Source: Isoetes taiwanensis (taxonomy: Eukaryota; Streptophyta; Lycopodiopsida; Isoetales; Isoetaceae). Taken from it: a stretch of DNA of 64,000 nucleotides. Position 1 is the stretch's first letter; every line of letters starts with the position of its first letter. Shown piece by piece: positions 21,666-33,172 of the stretch. The stretch spans positions 3,733,871-3,797,870 of the forward strand of contig JAJEKV010000013.1 in the NCBI GenBank assembly GCA_021234155.1, given 5' to 3'. The position numbers and the translations under genes are program-made. Below the pieces are notes generated by a model that saw only the letters and a program-made list of their open reading frames with translations, ran no database searches and was not told the DNA's origin.

Positions 21666-22238
21666 ATGTTACATCTAGATATCAATAAAAAGATATATGG
21701 TTTTGAATATTCAATTGAAAAACAAACAAGAGGTAGTTCGATAATTGCGTATTACCATCGCCAAACAAATGATAAGTCGGAATTGTTGGAACTGGGAGAA
21801 AACATAACGAAATGGAAGGGACAAGGACCAATGATTATAGTAGGAGATCTAAATGCCAGAACCAGGGAACAAGCACAAATTACGCATGCGGATGAGAAAG
21901 ATGGTCAGATAGTGTACACGGCGAGGACACAGGAATGGCAGAGGGATACAGAAGATAAGGCTGAGGTCAACGCTAGGGGTGAGCTATTGCTGGAAGTCTG
22001 CACGGCAACAGGGGTGATCATAGCTAATGGCACGAAAAGATGGAGGGGATCGGGAGGTTTTACGAGCCAAAACTCACATGGTAAGAGCATAGTGGATTAT
22101 ATAATTTTGAGCGACCAAGCGTTAAAAGGTAGAAGGGCTAATGCTAAGGTGAATGGCCGACCTGGGAAAAGGGAAAGCCATAGACCGATCAAACTAACAT
22201 TTAGATTGGATGAGACGCCACAAAAGGATGGCACGTAA
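21666..22238 (+). pseudogene. LINE endonuclease domain (190-codon open frame)
   Basis: This open frame covers the middle and end of an exonuclease-endonuclease-phosphatase fold. GDLNARTRE is the metal/nuclease motif (about codon 60), SIVDYIILSD comes near codon 140, and ESHRPIKL carries the final catalytic histidine (SH motif). The N-terminal part, with the first catalytic residues, lies upstream in another frame. The nuclease nicks target DNA to prime reverse transcription. The frame differs from that of the following reverse transcriptase segment. Confidence 0.75.
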
Positions 22239-22608
22239 ATAAAGAAGGATAACAAAGAGGCGGGGTAAGAATTCAATTCCGTGAAAGGTAACGCGTAAAC
22301 CTTTACCCAAATGATCAAGGATGAAATGGGAAAATGGGACTGGGGGGAACACAATGCAATTGACAATGGGAATACCCTCAATGACATAATGATAAGGGTA
22401 GCAGCAGATGTGTTTGGGAGAAGGATCAAAATTAGGAAGAACGGGCATTGAGCTTCCAAGATGGTATGATAGCGAAAAGTGCAGAGAACACAAGAGGAAA
22501 TTAAGAAAGCATAAGGGGAGGGAGACATACCGAGAAGAGAAGGCAGCATACATAAGGTTACTAAAGAAGAAAAGATAACGATAACCTCGCTACAAAGACC
22601 AATGGTAC

Positions 22609-23696
22609 ATGGGAAAACCATTTGAGAGAAAACAGCCCCGAAGATTCTGGAAAGGATTCAAAAACAAAGGAGGGGGTAGCAATGTAAAAGCAAGGGACGA
22701 ACAAGATGACATTGGAACCGAGGGATGGGAGACATATCTGGACAAATTATATAAGACAGGGGCGCCACCGGTACCAATACCAATACAGCATGACCCGGAC
22801 AAACCATGCTTCAATATGTTGGAAGTAATGTTAGCCCTAAACAAAATGGCTAATCACAAAGCACCAGATTTATACGGCCTGACCGTGGAATTGCTGAAAT
22901 GCGCCGAGACAGAAATAAGCAGACAGGTAACAGACATTTTTAACGGCATCATACATACAGGGCTCCCAGACAGATGGACATACAACAGAGTCATACCCCT
23001 ACATAAGGCAGGGAATAGAAAAGATCCAGGGAACTATAGGACGATAATGGTAAGCTCGACAAAAAATGGTTTGGAAAGGTAATGGATAACAAACTAAAGA
23101 AATGGGCGGAGGAAGGAAATGTGAGAGCACAAGGGCAAGCCGGGTTCGCACTGCAGCACTCAACCACAGATCATCTCGTGACCCTTCGGATACTAATAGA
23201 GCAGAACAAAGCGCATGGAAAGAAAATAATCTGCTGCTTTGTAGATTTCAGAAAAGCGTTCGATACAGTCCCGAGAGAGAAGCTGCTAAAAAGACTAATG
23301 GATATGCAAGCCCCGAGAAGCATGGTAGGATCGATCGCAAGACTGTACCACAAGGTGTATGCAAAGATGGAACAGGAAGGACAGCCGATAATATGTGACA
23401 CAGGTGTGAAGCAGGGATGCCCGTTATCCCCAACTCTGTTTGGAATATACATAGATGCACTACAGGGATACATAACAGATCAACAAGGGGACGAGTATGC
23501 CCCCACACTGGGAGACACTAAGGTACCAATAATGCTATATGCGGACGATCTTGGTATGATGGCAACAAAAAACAAAGGAATGCACAGATTGCTCAAAATT
23601 CTGGAACAATTTTGTGAAGATACTGTGGGGCTAACAAATGAACCTAGCAAAACAAAGATAGTGATCTTTGGACACGGAGAATGCATAAACCTTTAG
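22609..23696 (+). pseudogene. LINE reverse transcriptase (two overlapping frames)
   Basis: The first frame (22,609-23,082) contains ALNKMANHKAPDLYGLTVEL and DRWTYNRVIPLHKAGNRKDP, the early RT blocks (NKAPG and the VIPLxK-x-D-P-NYR region). A frame change and lost codons precede the second frame (23,082-23,696). That frame has CCFVDFRKAFDTV (catalytic Asp), GVKQGCPLSPTLFGIYIDAL and the active-site MLYADD (YADD at 23,538-23,549), then SKTKIVIFG. Catalytic residues are present, but the frames are split, so no working enzyme is expected. Confidence 0.82.
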
Positions 23697-24560
23697 GATA
23701 TAAAGAGAAGGAGATAGAGGAAGCAACAGAATACAGATATCTAGGTTATGATGCACATGGCACAGGGAAGTGGGCCAAAGGAGCTAACGCCAGATTCCAA
23801 TCAGCTATAGGAAGTTACTTTAACATGAAAAACTTCTGTAACAGAAGTCGAATAACTGATTGGGACATCAAATGCTACCTATTTAGTGCAGCGGTAGCCA
23901 CCACCCAGCTTGTAAACGGAAAGGAGGGTAAGCATGGGGGCGTGCTTAACGAAAAGAAACTGGGAAAAGCGGGGAAGGAATTTTAGACAATGGCACGCAG
24001 GAATTGTGGGGTAAGGACAAACACGCCACTGACAATCATGGTCCTCGAAACAGGGCAAAGGCCAATGGAAGTGAGAGCATGGGAGAGAACCATAAGATAC
24101 CTGCTCAGAGACAACGCTGGAGACATCCAAGGGAAACTGTCCAGCATTGCAATCACCGAATCAGCAAAGTCACACATCCTGGAAGGCACTGGATGGTTCA
24201 GAGAGGTGGCAACATGGGACCGGGAAGATGGGACTAAACCCGAAAGTAACCTGATAGAAGAAGAGCGGTGGAATGAGGATTGGATGCATATAGCGATGAG
24301 AGCATGGTCGCAGAGACATACAGACCCAAGACATTTGGCATCGGCTCGCATAAAGTTTTAATCCGCACCAACAGATGGGACACGGGTGTACCGGGATAAC
24401 ATATTGGGGAAGAACAGAAGGGACATACTGGTCAGATTCAGGATGGGAAGCCACGATCTAAGAATCGAAAAGGACAGATGGAGAGGGATAGACAAGGAGG
24501 ATAGGATATGCAGAATATGTGAGGGGGGGAATAGAGGATGAAAACCATATGATTAACGAC
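23681..24560 (+). pseudogene. LINE C-terminal region with zinc-finger motif
   Basis: This region continues from the RT in another frame: YRYLGYDAHGTGKW, NGKEGKHGG, then a TAG near 23,985 in place of a codon before TMARRN. The next part reads TPLTIMVLETGQRPMEVRAW and runs to a TAA after SARIKF. Near 24,500 the frame reads EDRICRIC followed by EDENHMI, matching the CxxC...H spacing of the zf-RVT type finger found after many LINE reverse transcriptases. Confidence 0.6.
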
Positions 24561-24964
24561 GCCCGATCTATGGGGACATCGAAGACGATATATAGAAATA
24601 TAAAGTGGGGGGAACCAATCCACAGGATGATGAAGATGACGGAATCGTTACGGGATCTGGCAGATGCGATCCAAAGAATGATGACCGCATTACGAGAGGT
24701 ACACAGCTGAAAGAGGGCTTGTAATATGATCTCGCATAATACGGATCATATAGCCCCCACAAATTGCTCAGCTAAAAGCTGATTGATAACGACATCACCG
24801 CACGCCAAGAAGCCGAGGTAAAGCTGGTCTTTGGTATTAAAGGAAAAAAGTCAGCCTTCCGAAAAGGCTACATTAAAACAGCGTGATGTGCTAGTAGCAC
24901 CCTTGTAGGGAGCTCGCCCATGCTACACAAGTCCAGGGGCCTTACGGCACAAAGGACATAAATG

Positions 24965-24999
24965 TATTCTATTCTATTCTATTCTATTCTATTCTATTC
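24965..24999 (+). repeat. (TATTC)7 LINE tail
   Basis: Seven TATTC units form the 3' end of the LINE. Resumption of host sequence (CATATTCCTTTCGTGG) right after them fixes the border. Confidence 0.85.
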
Positions 25000-25680
25000 A
25001 TATTCCTTTCGTGGCTGTAAGAATATATTCCTCGGTGGTTGCATGTGAACTGCCTGATAAACATGGTTCATTTCTATATTGAATGTCAAGCATGATCCTT
25101 CCATAACATGCAAGATTCCGCGATCCTGAAGTCTATATTGACATTGATACTGTTAACTCTATTTTTTTCCTTTTTCTTCTTGACTTGAGGAAGTCATACA
25201 AAAATACATAGTGGATTATCTTGTATATTCTCCTTCCCTCTTGAAATCCATCTGAGGATGTAACATAAAATAACGTAGTGGATTATCTTGTCTATGTTGA
25301 TTCCCTCTGAAATCCATTGATGTGATTTCCTGTATGCAGGGGGATGCGGATGAAACTCTGAATGAATATATTTACTGAGTTGCGGAGATCCAAATGACTA
25401 AAAGGATTGCTCTCTTTCCCAGTGAGTTTCACTTCGCAAAACTTGATAAAGCAACTGCTTTTCTATCTTCGTTGGTTTGGTCCTGTTTATGGTGGATTTT
25501 CATTTCCAAGTTTGAATAGATGCCAGTGGAGAGACAATGACTTTCTTTCAATTTGCTTTCTCATTGTTATCCCTGAAACTATGACAATGAGAGAATACAC
25601 GTATGCTTTAAATATAACATGCGAGTATCTAAATTCTCTTCCCTTTCAATGGGTGTGGCTCCTCTATCTTCTCAATTAAT

Positions 25681-26824
25681 TGCTCAATATAGTAGTTAAT
25701 CTCTTCTTCCCAAATATTCTTCTTTTAGTTGCTTTTAAGTTTCAATGGATCTTTGCCTTAAATTAGTGTGCCTCCAAATTCATAGAGTTTGTGATATCAG
25801 TGAATTCAAAACCATAAAAAATGAATGGCTACGACAATCAAGCATATACAATGATTATAATGGCACCCTTAGGCCTTATTAAAACCTTAGAAGCCAATTT
25901 CCATAAAGGCATGGTATCAAGTACTCTATTGTCTAGAAGTACCAATTTAAATTGATTGTCAAAACATGACTTTCAACTATGATATAAGCCACTTCACCCC
26001 CCGGCCATGTAGGGCAACCCTCCGTGCGCAGCACCTTATTTATCCTTGATATAGCAATGGCAGTAGAGTTTTGTTGGACTTGTGCACAACAGAGTAGAGC
26101 AGAAGGTGAGACGTTGACCTTTGGAACTGGAGCTCCAACATTCTGAAAGCTTAGCCATTGTGACTTCGTGGATTTTTCGAGGTTTTCTTTTGGAGTTTTT
26201 GGATGAGGTTGAATGATCGGAGTAGCAACTTCAAACAAGGGTTTTGGCTAAAGTAACTAATGACGGCTTCCCTTTGCGGAGCTTCATAGTGTTTGCCTCT
26301 CTTGAAGTGCCTTTAGAATGCAGGGCCTGTGGGGGAGCAGGCACCACCAATTTGATTTCCACCATTCTACTTTGCGTTTCTGCTTCCAGATCAATAAAAT
26401 AATGGACTTCTTATTTCCGTATTCCACCTAAACAATTTCCCTAATTTTGACACTGCCCAGTGCTCCATGCCAGCGATTATTTGATATGGCTGCTACTGGT
26501 AATTTTGAATTTCCTTAGTTGTTTTTGCTTGCATGTATAGCTATAGTTCCAGCTTTACTTTGTTTGGAATTGTATGCAACTATATACGACAAAAAATCTC
26601 GTATACTTACCTTCTACCTAGGCCACAGGTCTTGCCATTCTGTTGAACTGTAGGAACAATTTGCCTCAGTGATGCTCATGCCACCATAGATGAATTGAGT
26701 TCAAAAGGATTGGATTTTATAGCTGGAATAGAGGTGGAGAGCAACTCTGCAACTCTTATAGTGAATTTTGATTGTGCTCTTCAAGGTGAGTAACAGTCAT
26801 TGGCACGCAAAAATGAACAACATT
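25681..26824. other. Gene-free stretch after block 1
   Basis: No repeat of other window sequence was found. A minus-strand open frame at 25,933-26,238 (101 codons) has no recognisable motif, and I do not promote it to a gene. Composition is ordinary for intergenic DNA here. Confidence 0.4.
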
Positions 26825-28200
26825 CCCATCGATCCGAGACATCGGATCGCCATTCTAGAATGGGACGAGCATGCATGTTTTGCATGCATGCGGGCGGCGC
26901 ATGCCCATTCTGGTTGGGAGTTCGCTATTTTAGGCGTGATTCTGCATCAACATCTTATCGGCGCTTCCTCTTCTCTCTCAGCAGTACCTTATTCTCTTTG
27001 AATTGTTTCCAGGCAGGGGAGGGGCTTCTTCCTGCCTGGTTTGGCCAATTTGGCGTTTCTTTCATGCTGTCCTTTTTTGGCCTTTAGCCTTCATCCTGTG
27101 ACCTTCGTCCTCGATCCTAGTTTGTAAGGAAGTCCTTTGGTATTCGGGCGGTTTGTTGGTTTCATGCGAGTCCCATTCTAGAATCCCATCGATCCGAGAC
27201 ATCGGATCGCCATTCTAGAATGGGACGAGCATGCATGTTTTGCATGCATGCGGGCGGCGCATGCCCATTACAGTTGGGAGTTCGCTATTTTTAGGCGTTT
27301 ACGCCCGACTTCTCATCGGGGCTTCCTCTTCTCTGCCAGTACCTTATTCTCTTTGAATTGTTTCCAAAGGCGGGGAGGGGCTTCTCCACGCTTGGTTTGG
27401 CCAATTTGGCGTTTCTTTCTTCTTTGTCCTTTTTTCCGCCTTTAGCCTTCCGATCCTGTGACCTTCGTCCTCAATCCTAGTTTGTAAGGAAGTTCTTTGG
27501 TATTCGGGCGGTTTTTGTTGGTTTCATCGCGAGTCCCATTCTAGAATCCCATCGATCCGAGACATCGGATCGCCATTCTAGAATGGGACGCAGCATGCAT
27601 GTTTTGCATGCATGCGGCGGCGCATGCCCATTCAGTTGGGAGTTCGCTATTTTAGGCGTGATTCTGCATCAACATCTCATCGGCGCTTCCTCTTCTCTCT
27701 CAGCAGTACCTTATTCTCTTTGAACCCACCCTCCCCCCCTTCTTTGTTTTTGTATTTTTATCGCGTGGCACGCGCGTAATCAGCCCCTCCACTCTGGGAG
27801 GTTTGTTTTGTCTTGTTGTTTTGTTGGTGATGTGCAGGTACAGGTTAGCGAGCGGCATCTGTTTCGACTTTTCCATTCGTGGGTTTTGGGAGCGATTTTT
27901 ATGCCTTGCGTTTGTCCAAGCCCCTTGCTGAGGGCTTATCACTAGGGTTTTTCCTCGAAAACCCGAAAGGGCGGGGTTTTTTAATCTCGGTGATAAGCTT
28001 TCGGCAGGTACACTAGCCCAATCTCTATTAGCATTGTATTTTGTTGGGGTCCAAATGATATAATTGGATATTCCCTTTATTTTTGTGGGTAGTTCGCATG
28101 TGTGCGGCTACCCACTATCCACCATTGTAGAAATCTGCTGAGATGAATAAGAAGCAAGTCTAAGTCGGGCGGTTTGTTGGTTTCATGCGAGTCCCATTCT
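26825..28200. repeat. Three 360-bp tandem repeats with nested palindromes
   Basis: CCCATCGATCCGAGACATCG starts at 26,825, 27,185 and 27,548. Each unit opens with CGATCCGA-GACA-TCGGATCG, then CCATTCTAGAATGG (a perfect palindrome), then GCATGCATG-TTT-TGCATGCATGC and CGCATGCCC. It continues with a pyrimidine-rich part and closes with GGCGGTTTGTTGGTTTC. At internal unit borders GTCCCATTCTAGAAT pairs with ATTCTAGAATGGGAC about 30 bp on, enclosing the other palindrome. The third unit is split at about 27,722 by 440 bp of unrelated GC/T-rich sequence (itself bounded by GCTTATCAC...GTGATAAGC), then resumes at about 28,166 to finish the unit. Confidence 0.8.
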
Positions 28201-30160
28201 AGAATAGATGATTATATAAACATGGAAAAGCAGGGTGCATTAAGTCCTTATGATTGTGCTTGAATTTTCCTTATTCAAGGTGACTAACAGATGGAGCCCT
28301 CATTTGCATTTGGCACACAAAGATGTACACCATCAGATGACTACATGGAAAAGTAGGGTGCATTAAGGCCTTCTGCAGACTTTGCACACAGTGCATGCAC
28401 CCAGTGCATGCACCCAGTTGATATGATAAGATCTTAAACATAAGACAATTTGCTTTAGAATGGTATGCCAATCAAGTAAAGATTTATTCTCGGCGCCTTA
28501 ATTTTTACATGCATCTATTATTCGATCTTATACAGAAGTTAAAGACAATGATAATTGATCTTTCCTATGGCTTAGGGAAGGCAACTAGAGGTGTATATTA
28601 GGACAGTTAAAAATAATATTGTTAATGGGGGTATAGTATAAAATCATTCACAATGATACCATGTGATTGTCAAATTTAGAGGCCAAATGGAGATCTTCTT
28701 GCTGCTGAAACTCTGTTGTTTGTGTTGCCTTTTGAACTTGCACTCGTTTGAAGTTGAATTTCTTGCAAGCATCTTTAGCTTGCTGAGATTGCCATGTGAC
28801 TGGACTTTACCAACCTAGAGCATTTTGTAGTTGATGAATATTTTATACAAAATTGTTTTCCTGTCTTCTGATACTCGATTGTTTCCACACGTTTTGGGAA
28901 AATAATTTGAATAAATTGTCCCTCTATCTGAAAATCCAAAATATGCCTAAAGATTGAGTGTGGAACTGATTGTTTGGCCATGATCTTTCTTTCCACAAGA
29001 TGTCCTCTCTATTCCTTTAGATTCTTTGGTTGTCAAAACAACTCCCCATATAACTATATAAATCAGGTCTGTTGTCTTAGAGAAAACATTGACTTTGTGT
29101 TTTTGTTATAAATGTAAATGTGTCTATGGTATGTAAGATCTTCGCATGTGAATGATCCACTGATTGTAAGAATGTACTATATATAACGACTCTATTGTCA
29201 CATAAACATGCATTGGCGAACATTTATCTATTAGAAACAAGTTACTAAGTTTAATTGAAGCTTTTCATTAACTTCCGCTTTAGTAGGGGCGTATCAAAAG
29301 CTTACCCATTCATGAGCGAATAAAATAATTGTAATTATGAGAAATTACGTGCTCCGTAAAAAAATTCTTGATATAATGGCATAGCTGAATTCGTGAGTGA
29401 AATAAAATACAAGGGGAATAACCTATTTATTGTAATTAGAAGACATTGTGTGTTTCATAAATTTTTTTTGATGCAATGATATAGCTGAAACATTTCAACA
29501 GGAAGCTTGATAGCATTGTAAACCCATCGGATATAGCACCTCTTCCATGCACTATTGTTATATAAGCTTTTAGTTATTATACACTTCCAATGACGGTCAA
29601 TCATCTTCTAGGCTAAGAACCTCGACCAATTCAATTCAATTTTTATAACCCAACAATGCTCTATACCACCAAGAATAAGCATGTTAAGCAATAACATGCC
29701 CAAATACCACCAAGAAGTGAAGTCCCTACCAGATAATGTTCCAATGCAATGTTTAGTAGGTGTCCCAATGTTCGCAGGTTCCAAATCATGCCCAGCAATG
29801 CTGGGCACTATAACTAGTTATATGTATAATGCTAATGATGGAGCCTGGACTTTGGTTCTCTTGAGAGAAGCGAGAAGTCGAATATTGAAAGCTGAAGCCG
29901 ATTATCTGATATAGATGTCGATCTTCCGCTTTGCACGCTGGGCTTTTTTTTGGGGGGGGGCATGGCGTAGATTTATAGGGGGCGTCTTGTTCCAGGTAAG
30001 TGATAGTTTAGGTTTGATTCTGTTGGGGTATTTGAAGTCTTGCTAGAAAGTCTAGAGACGATTGAGAGGTCATACGTTAAGCTCGATCCTGCTTTGTTCT
30101 TTCAAGCTGTGCTAGAACTTGCCGGAGACGGTGTTCACGATTCAAAGGTAAGAGGGGGTC
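28201..30160. other. Gene-free inter-block sequence
   Basis: This is mostly AT-rich sequence. A stretch at 28,251-28,340 is a diverged repeat of 26,765-26,815 (ATTGTGCT, TTCAAGGTGA.TAACAG, TTGGCAC), flanking the palindromic array on both sides. Small frames at 29,608-29,914 on both strands have no family resemblance that I can defend. Confidence 0.4.
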
Positions 30161-30163
30161 GGC

Positions 30164-30463
30164 ATGGCCTGGGTTTTTACGGCAACACCATATCCAGGTA
30201 AGGCAGAGGTTGTTGGTGTTTACCACAATGTCTTATTCGAATATAGGCCACATTCTTTCAGATCGATTTACAGGTTAGAGCCAAATGGACATGTACACTT
30301 GTATGGCCTTGTAAGAATAGGTTTGATAGGCTGCTCCTGTGTTTCTGACCATAGTAAACTTAAATGTGGGAAGAGAGTTCCTAAAATCAAAGGTAGGATT
30401 TTGGCTTTTGCTTTTCAACAGGATAAGGATCAACTTGGATTTTTGTATTTCGCCTCATCATAA
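30164..30463 (+). CDS. Unassigned 99-codon open frame
   Basis: The frame begins MAWVFTATPYPGKAEVVG and contains IYRLEPNGHVHLYGLVRIG and CGKRVPKIKGRILAFAFQQD. The residue mix looks protein-like rather than random. It could be an exon of a host gene or an undescribed element. There is no second copy in the window, no clear promoter, and I recognise no domain. The start is simply the first ATG. Confidence 0.22.
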   Translation: MAWVFTATPYPGKAEVVGVYHNVLFEYRPHSFRSIYRLEPNGHVHLYGLVRIGLIGCSCVSDHSKLKCGKRVPKIKGRILAFAFQQDKDQLGFLYFASS

Positions 30464-30950
30464 TCTACTTTAGTAAAACATTTTGTCTAACTACAAATGG
30501 ATATTCCATTTAATGGCTACCACATTGTTTTGCATTGTTTTGATCCTTTAATATTCAAATGCAAGTTTGGCTTCAATAATCCAATTCCAACCTATTGAAA
30601 TGCAAAACAGAATTTATGCCTAAAATTGCCCAAGCCTCCTGTTGCGCCTTTTTGCTAGTTTTTTTTGTAGGCAAGATATTTTATTTTATTATAATAAGGA
30701 AAATATGTTACATAAAGATCCTCTAATGGATCCAAATTTTCCTCATAATCATGTGGCCATAAAGAACACTCGCTGTCTTCTTGATCTTTATGCTGGGCAA
30801 CTACAACAACTATTGCCAAAAATGCTGAAGTTGTAAGGTTTTCAGCAGAGTTATATTGCTCAAAATGATGAAGCCATCTACGACAACCAGATTTAAGTGG
30901 CCAAATCCCAGTGGATTTGAAGCTAGCTCTAATATTCTCAGGTTTGGGTT
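30464..30950. other. Gene-free sequence left of block 2
   Basis: No recognisable gene is present. It ends at the point (GGGTTTTTATGGCCAATGC) that matches the sequence next to the CACTA insertion in block 1, so it preserves that element's empty site. Confidence 0.45.
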
Positions 30951-30999
30951 TTTATGGCCAATGCATTAGAAACCAAGCCTGTAAGAAAAAGAAATGTTA

Positions 31000-31600
31000 G
31001 TCTCATGAACACGACATGCATATCAACCAGCATAGTTACCTTTGCTAGTTGTGCCTTGCTTGACTCCAAAGCTTCTTTCATCATGTAGTTAGCTCTATGA
31101 CTGAAATATTTCTTGAATGATCCAAAAACTGCCATATTAAGTAGTTGCATTTTATGACAAGTGAGGAGGTAGAATAACTAGGTGATCTCCAAGGATCTGG
31201 TTTGAATCACCACCTCATTAGTTATGTGGCTGCCATAACCATCTAAAATTGTAAGATTTGGGTTGCTTTCATCAGCCCCTCCGGGCATATTAGACTTATA
31301 ATGCTTCCTTAACCAAACCTCGAACAACTTCGTAGTCATCCATGCCTCAGGTTGAACTGGAATGCCAGCTCCAACCTCACAATTAACCACATGATTATCT
31401 TGAAGTCTAATGCCTTTCAAGATGTAGTAGCTATGAACAGCAATCCCTAAAGCATTGCAGCAAGCTAAGACAGGTTAATTCTCAGTTTTGCATCACCATC
31501 TCATGAACAGTCCTACTCCCCTTTTTAGCTGCTGCTTTTAAAGGGGGATGCTCTTTGGCATTTCTTAGATATGTGCTTAAAGTTGAATCTATAATGCCAG
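31000..31600 (-). pseudogene. DDE_1 transposase fragment (block 2 copy)
   Basis: This is the counterpart of 1800-2370. Minus-strand frames read GIRLQDNHVVNCEVGAGIPV, WMTTKLFEVWLRKHY and LTILDGYGSHITNEV (the family's LDGHGSH histidine is tyrosine here). Downstream comes MQLLNMAVFGSFKKYF. It is broken by frame changes between these parts. Confidence 0.7.
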
Positions 31601-32315
31601 ACAAATTGCCCTATAAAGTATTAGAACCATAATGGTTATTATCATAAAGGAGTTGCATGGTTGAACCGTTGGGGGATCTTAATATGATAGATATACTTCT
31701 AAAACCAGAGGGGAATAGAGAATGGGTCAGGACAATGAATAGATTGTTTAATGTCCATGAAGACCAATAGGCCATATGTCACCCATCTACCCACCCCTTG
31801 ATCCAATCTATTTGTTTTCCTTTCATTGTCATACCACCATTACTACTAAGACTAGAAAGACCTTGGCTCAAAAGATTAAACTGTTAAAATAGAATGGATT
31901 ATTACTAGACTTCAGGATAGCAGTGGAGATTGCCATGATCAAACAAGCCATTTGGGGTGATCAGGCTGTATTTCAGCCCTTAGTTGCAGAAAATGCTAAA
32001 AACTAAATGACCATGCATGTCTACCTTGAAATCAGTTATGAATCGATTACCTCTTCTCTCTTCTCCTTTAAATCATCCATGCCTGCCGCATTCCGCTCCT
32101 CAACTCAGCTACCTCAAATTGCAACAGAGAAAAAACATACTGAGAGGTGGTCCTGGAGGATGGTCTTAGCACCTCCATGTGTCCTTATTGTAGTGGTCAG
32201 TCCGTGCATGGGCTGGCAAATTCAAACCTAGACCGCTGGGTTAGTCCAGCTTCAATCTCCACCATCCAAACGTTTTCATATACTAGCCTCCGAAATTACA
32301 GGTGTATTAACGCAG

Positions 32316-33172
32316 TGATCCGAGAGGGCGGGATCACTTCGGCAGATAACCTCCGTCATTAACCCCCCAGGCGAGGGTGATCCTGGAGGAGGGGATCTAT
32401 GTCCAGGAGGTCGGGGATCCTAGAGGACAGGATCACTTCGGCAGATAACCTCTGCCATTAACAACTCAGGTAGGGGTGATCCCGGAGGAGGGGATTCACA
32501 TCCATAGGCATCACAGGGGATCCACGTCAAGAACATCAGCCTGAGGCAAGGAACCACGTCAGCCAGAGGCTGGGGATCCCAAAGGACGGGATCACCTCGG
32601 TAGATAACCTCCCCCGTTAACAACCTAGGTGAGCTAGGTGATTCCGGAGGAGGGGATCCACGTCCCGGGGGTCGAGGATCCCGGAGGACGGGATCACCTC
32701 AGCGAATAACGTCCCCCGTTAACAACCTAGGCAAGGGTGATCCCGAAGGAGGGGATCCACACCATAGGTCTGGGGATCGTAGAGGACGGGATCACCTCAG
32801 CAGATAATGTCCCCAGTTAACAGCCCAGACGGGGGTGATCTCAGAGAAGGGGATCCACATCACGGGTCCGGGGATCCGGGGAAGGATCACCATGGCAGAT
32901 GACCTCCACTGTTAACAGCCATGACTGCGGGATCTCGGAGGAGGAGATCCACGTCTTGCTGATCCCAGAGGGCGGGATCACCACGACGGATAACCTCCAC
33001 CGTTAACAGCCATGGCCGGGGATTTCAGAGGAGGGGATCCACATCCGGGCTCTGGGGATCCCGGAGGTCTGGATAACTGGTGGCCGATAACAGTCCCGGT
33101 ATCAGCCACCCTCAAGGGATCCCAGAGGAGGGAATCGCCGACGTGATCCTGGAGGCCGGGATCTCTCAACGG
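32316..33172. repeat. GGATCC-rich minisatellite (block 2 copy)
   Basis: This has the same 92-100-bp unit and order as 3115-3905, with one extra partial unit around 32,640-32,700. Single-base differences from the block 1 array are spread along its length, so the array was duplicated with the block rather than re-expanded. Confidence 0.8.

Larger units (their letters stand above)
19145..24999 (+). mobile_element. Near full-length non-L1-type LINE with (TATTC)n tail
   Basis: The element interrupts GAGCATTTTGGTATT. The uninserted paralogue at about 56,070 reads GGTATTTAATATATCCTTTC. It begins GCAACGACCCCCGG and has a 5' leader with a 201-bp tandem repeat, then an ORF1 region, an apurinic-type endonuclease, a reverse transcriptase with YADD box, and a C-terminal zinc-finger region. 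It ends in seven TATTC repeats rather than poly-A. Any target duplication is very short (TATT at most). Plant L1s normally have FADD and poly-A tails, so this belongs to another LINE clade. At least three frame changes and several stops make it inactive. Confidence 0.85.
18435..25530 (+). pseudogene. HRD3/SEL1L-like pseudogene split by a LINE (cassette C)
   Basis: Exon 1 follows the TATTGCAG acceptor at 18,434 and shows the same HRD3-like order (EEFGES, AISEGDTYKLADV, HAQFTFGLLHGSS in shifted frames). It ends near 18,735, where a 15-bp loss removes the AYSY codons before the shared TAG. Exon 2 lies at about 25,341-25,530 (GDADETLNEYIY then TGA). The intron between them holds the LINE at 19,145-24,999, in the same direction. 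This is the most damaged of the four HRD3 copies. Confidence 0.65.
1727..25680 (+). repeat. Large segmental duplication, block 1
   Basis: This block is collinear with 30,951-57,061. Anchors are 2123/31,359, 3000/32,204, 4129/33,400, 6460/35,611, GRP-A/GRP-D and GRP-C/GRP-E. The left edge coincides with the CACTA insertion, so the true border may lie outside the window. Homology ends near 25,680, where the block reads AATTGCTCAATATAG instead of AATTGATCTTAGAAG. Block 1 uniquely holds GRP-B, a hAT/L1 nest and a 5.9-kb LINE. Confidence 0.85.
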
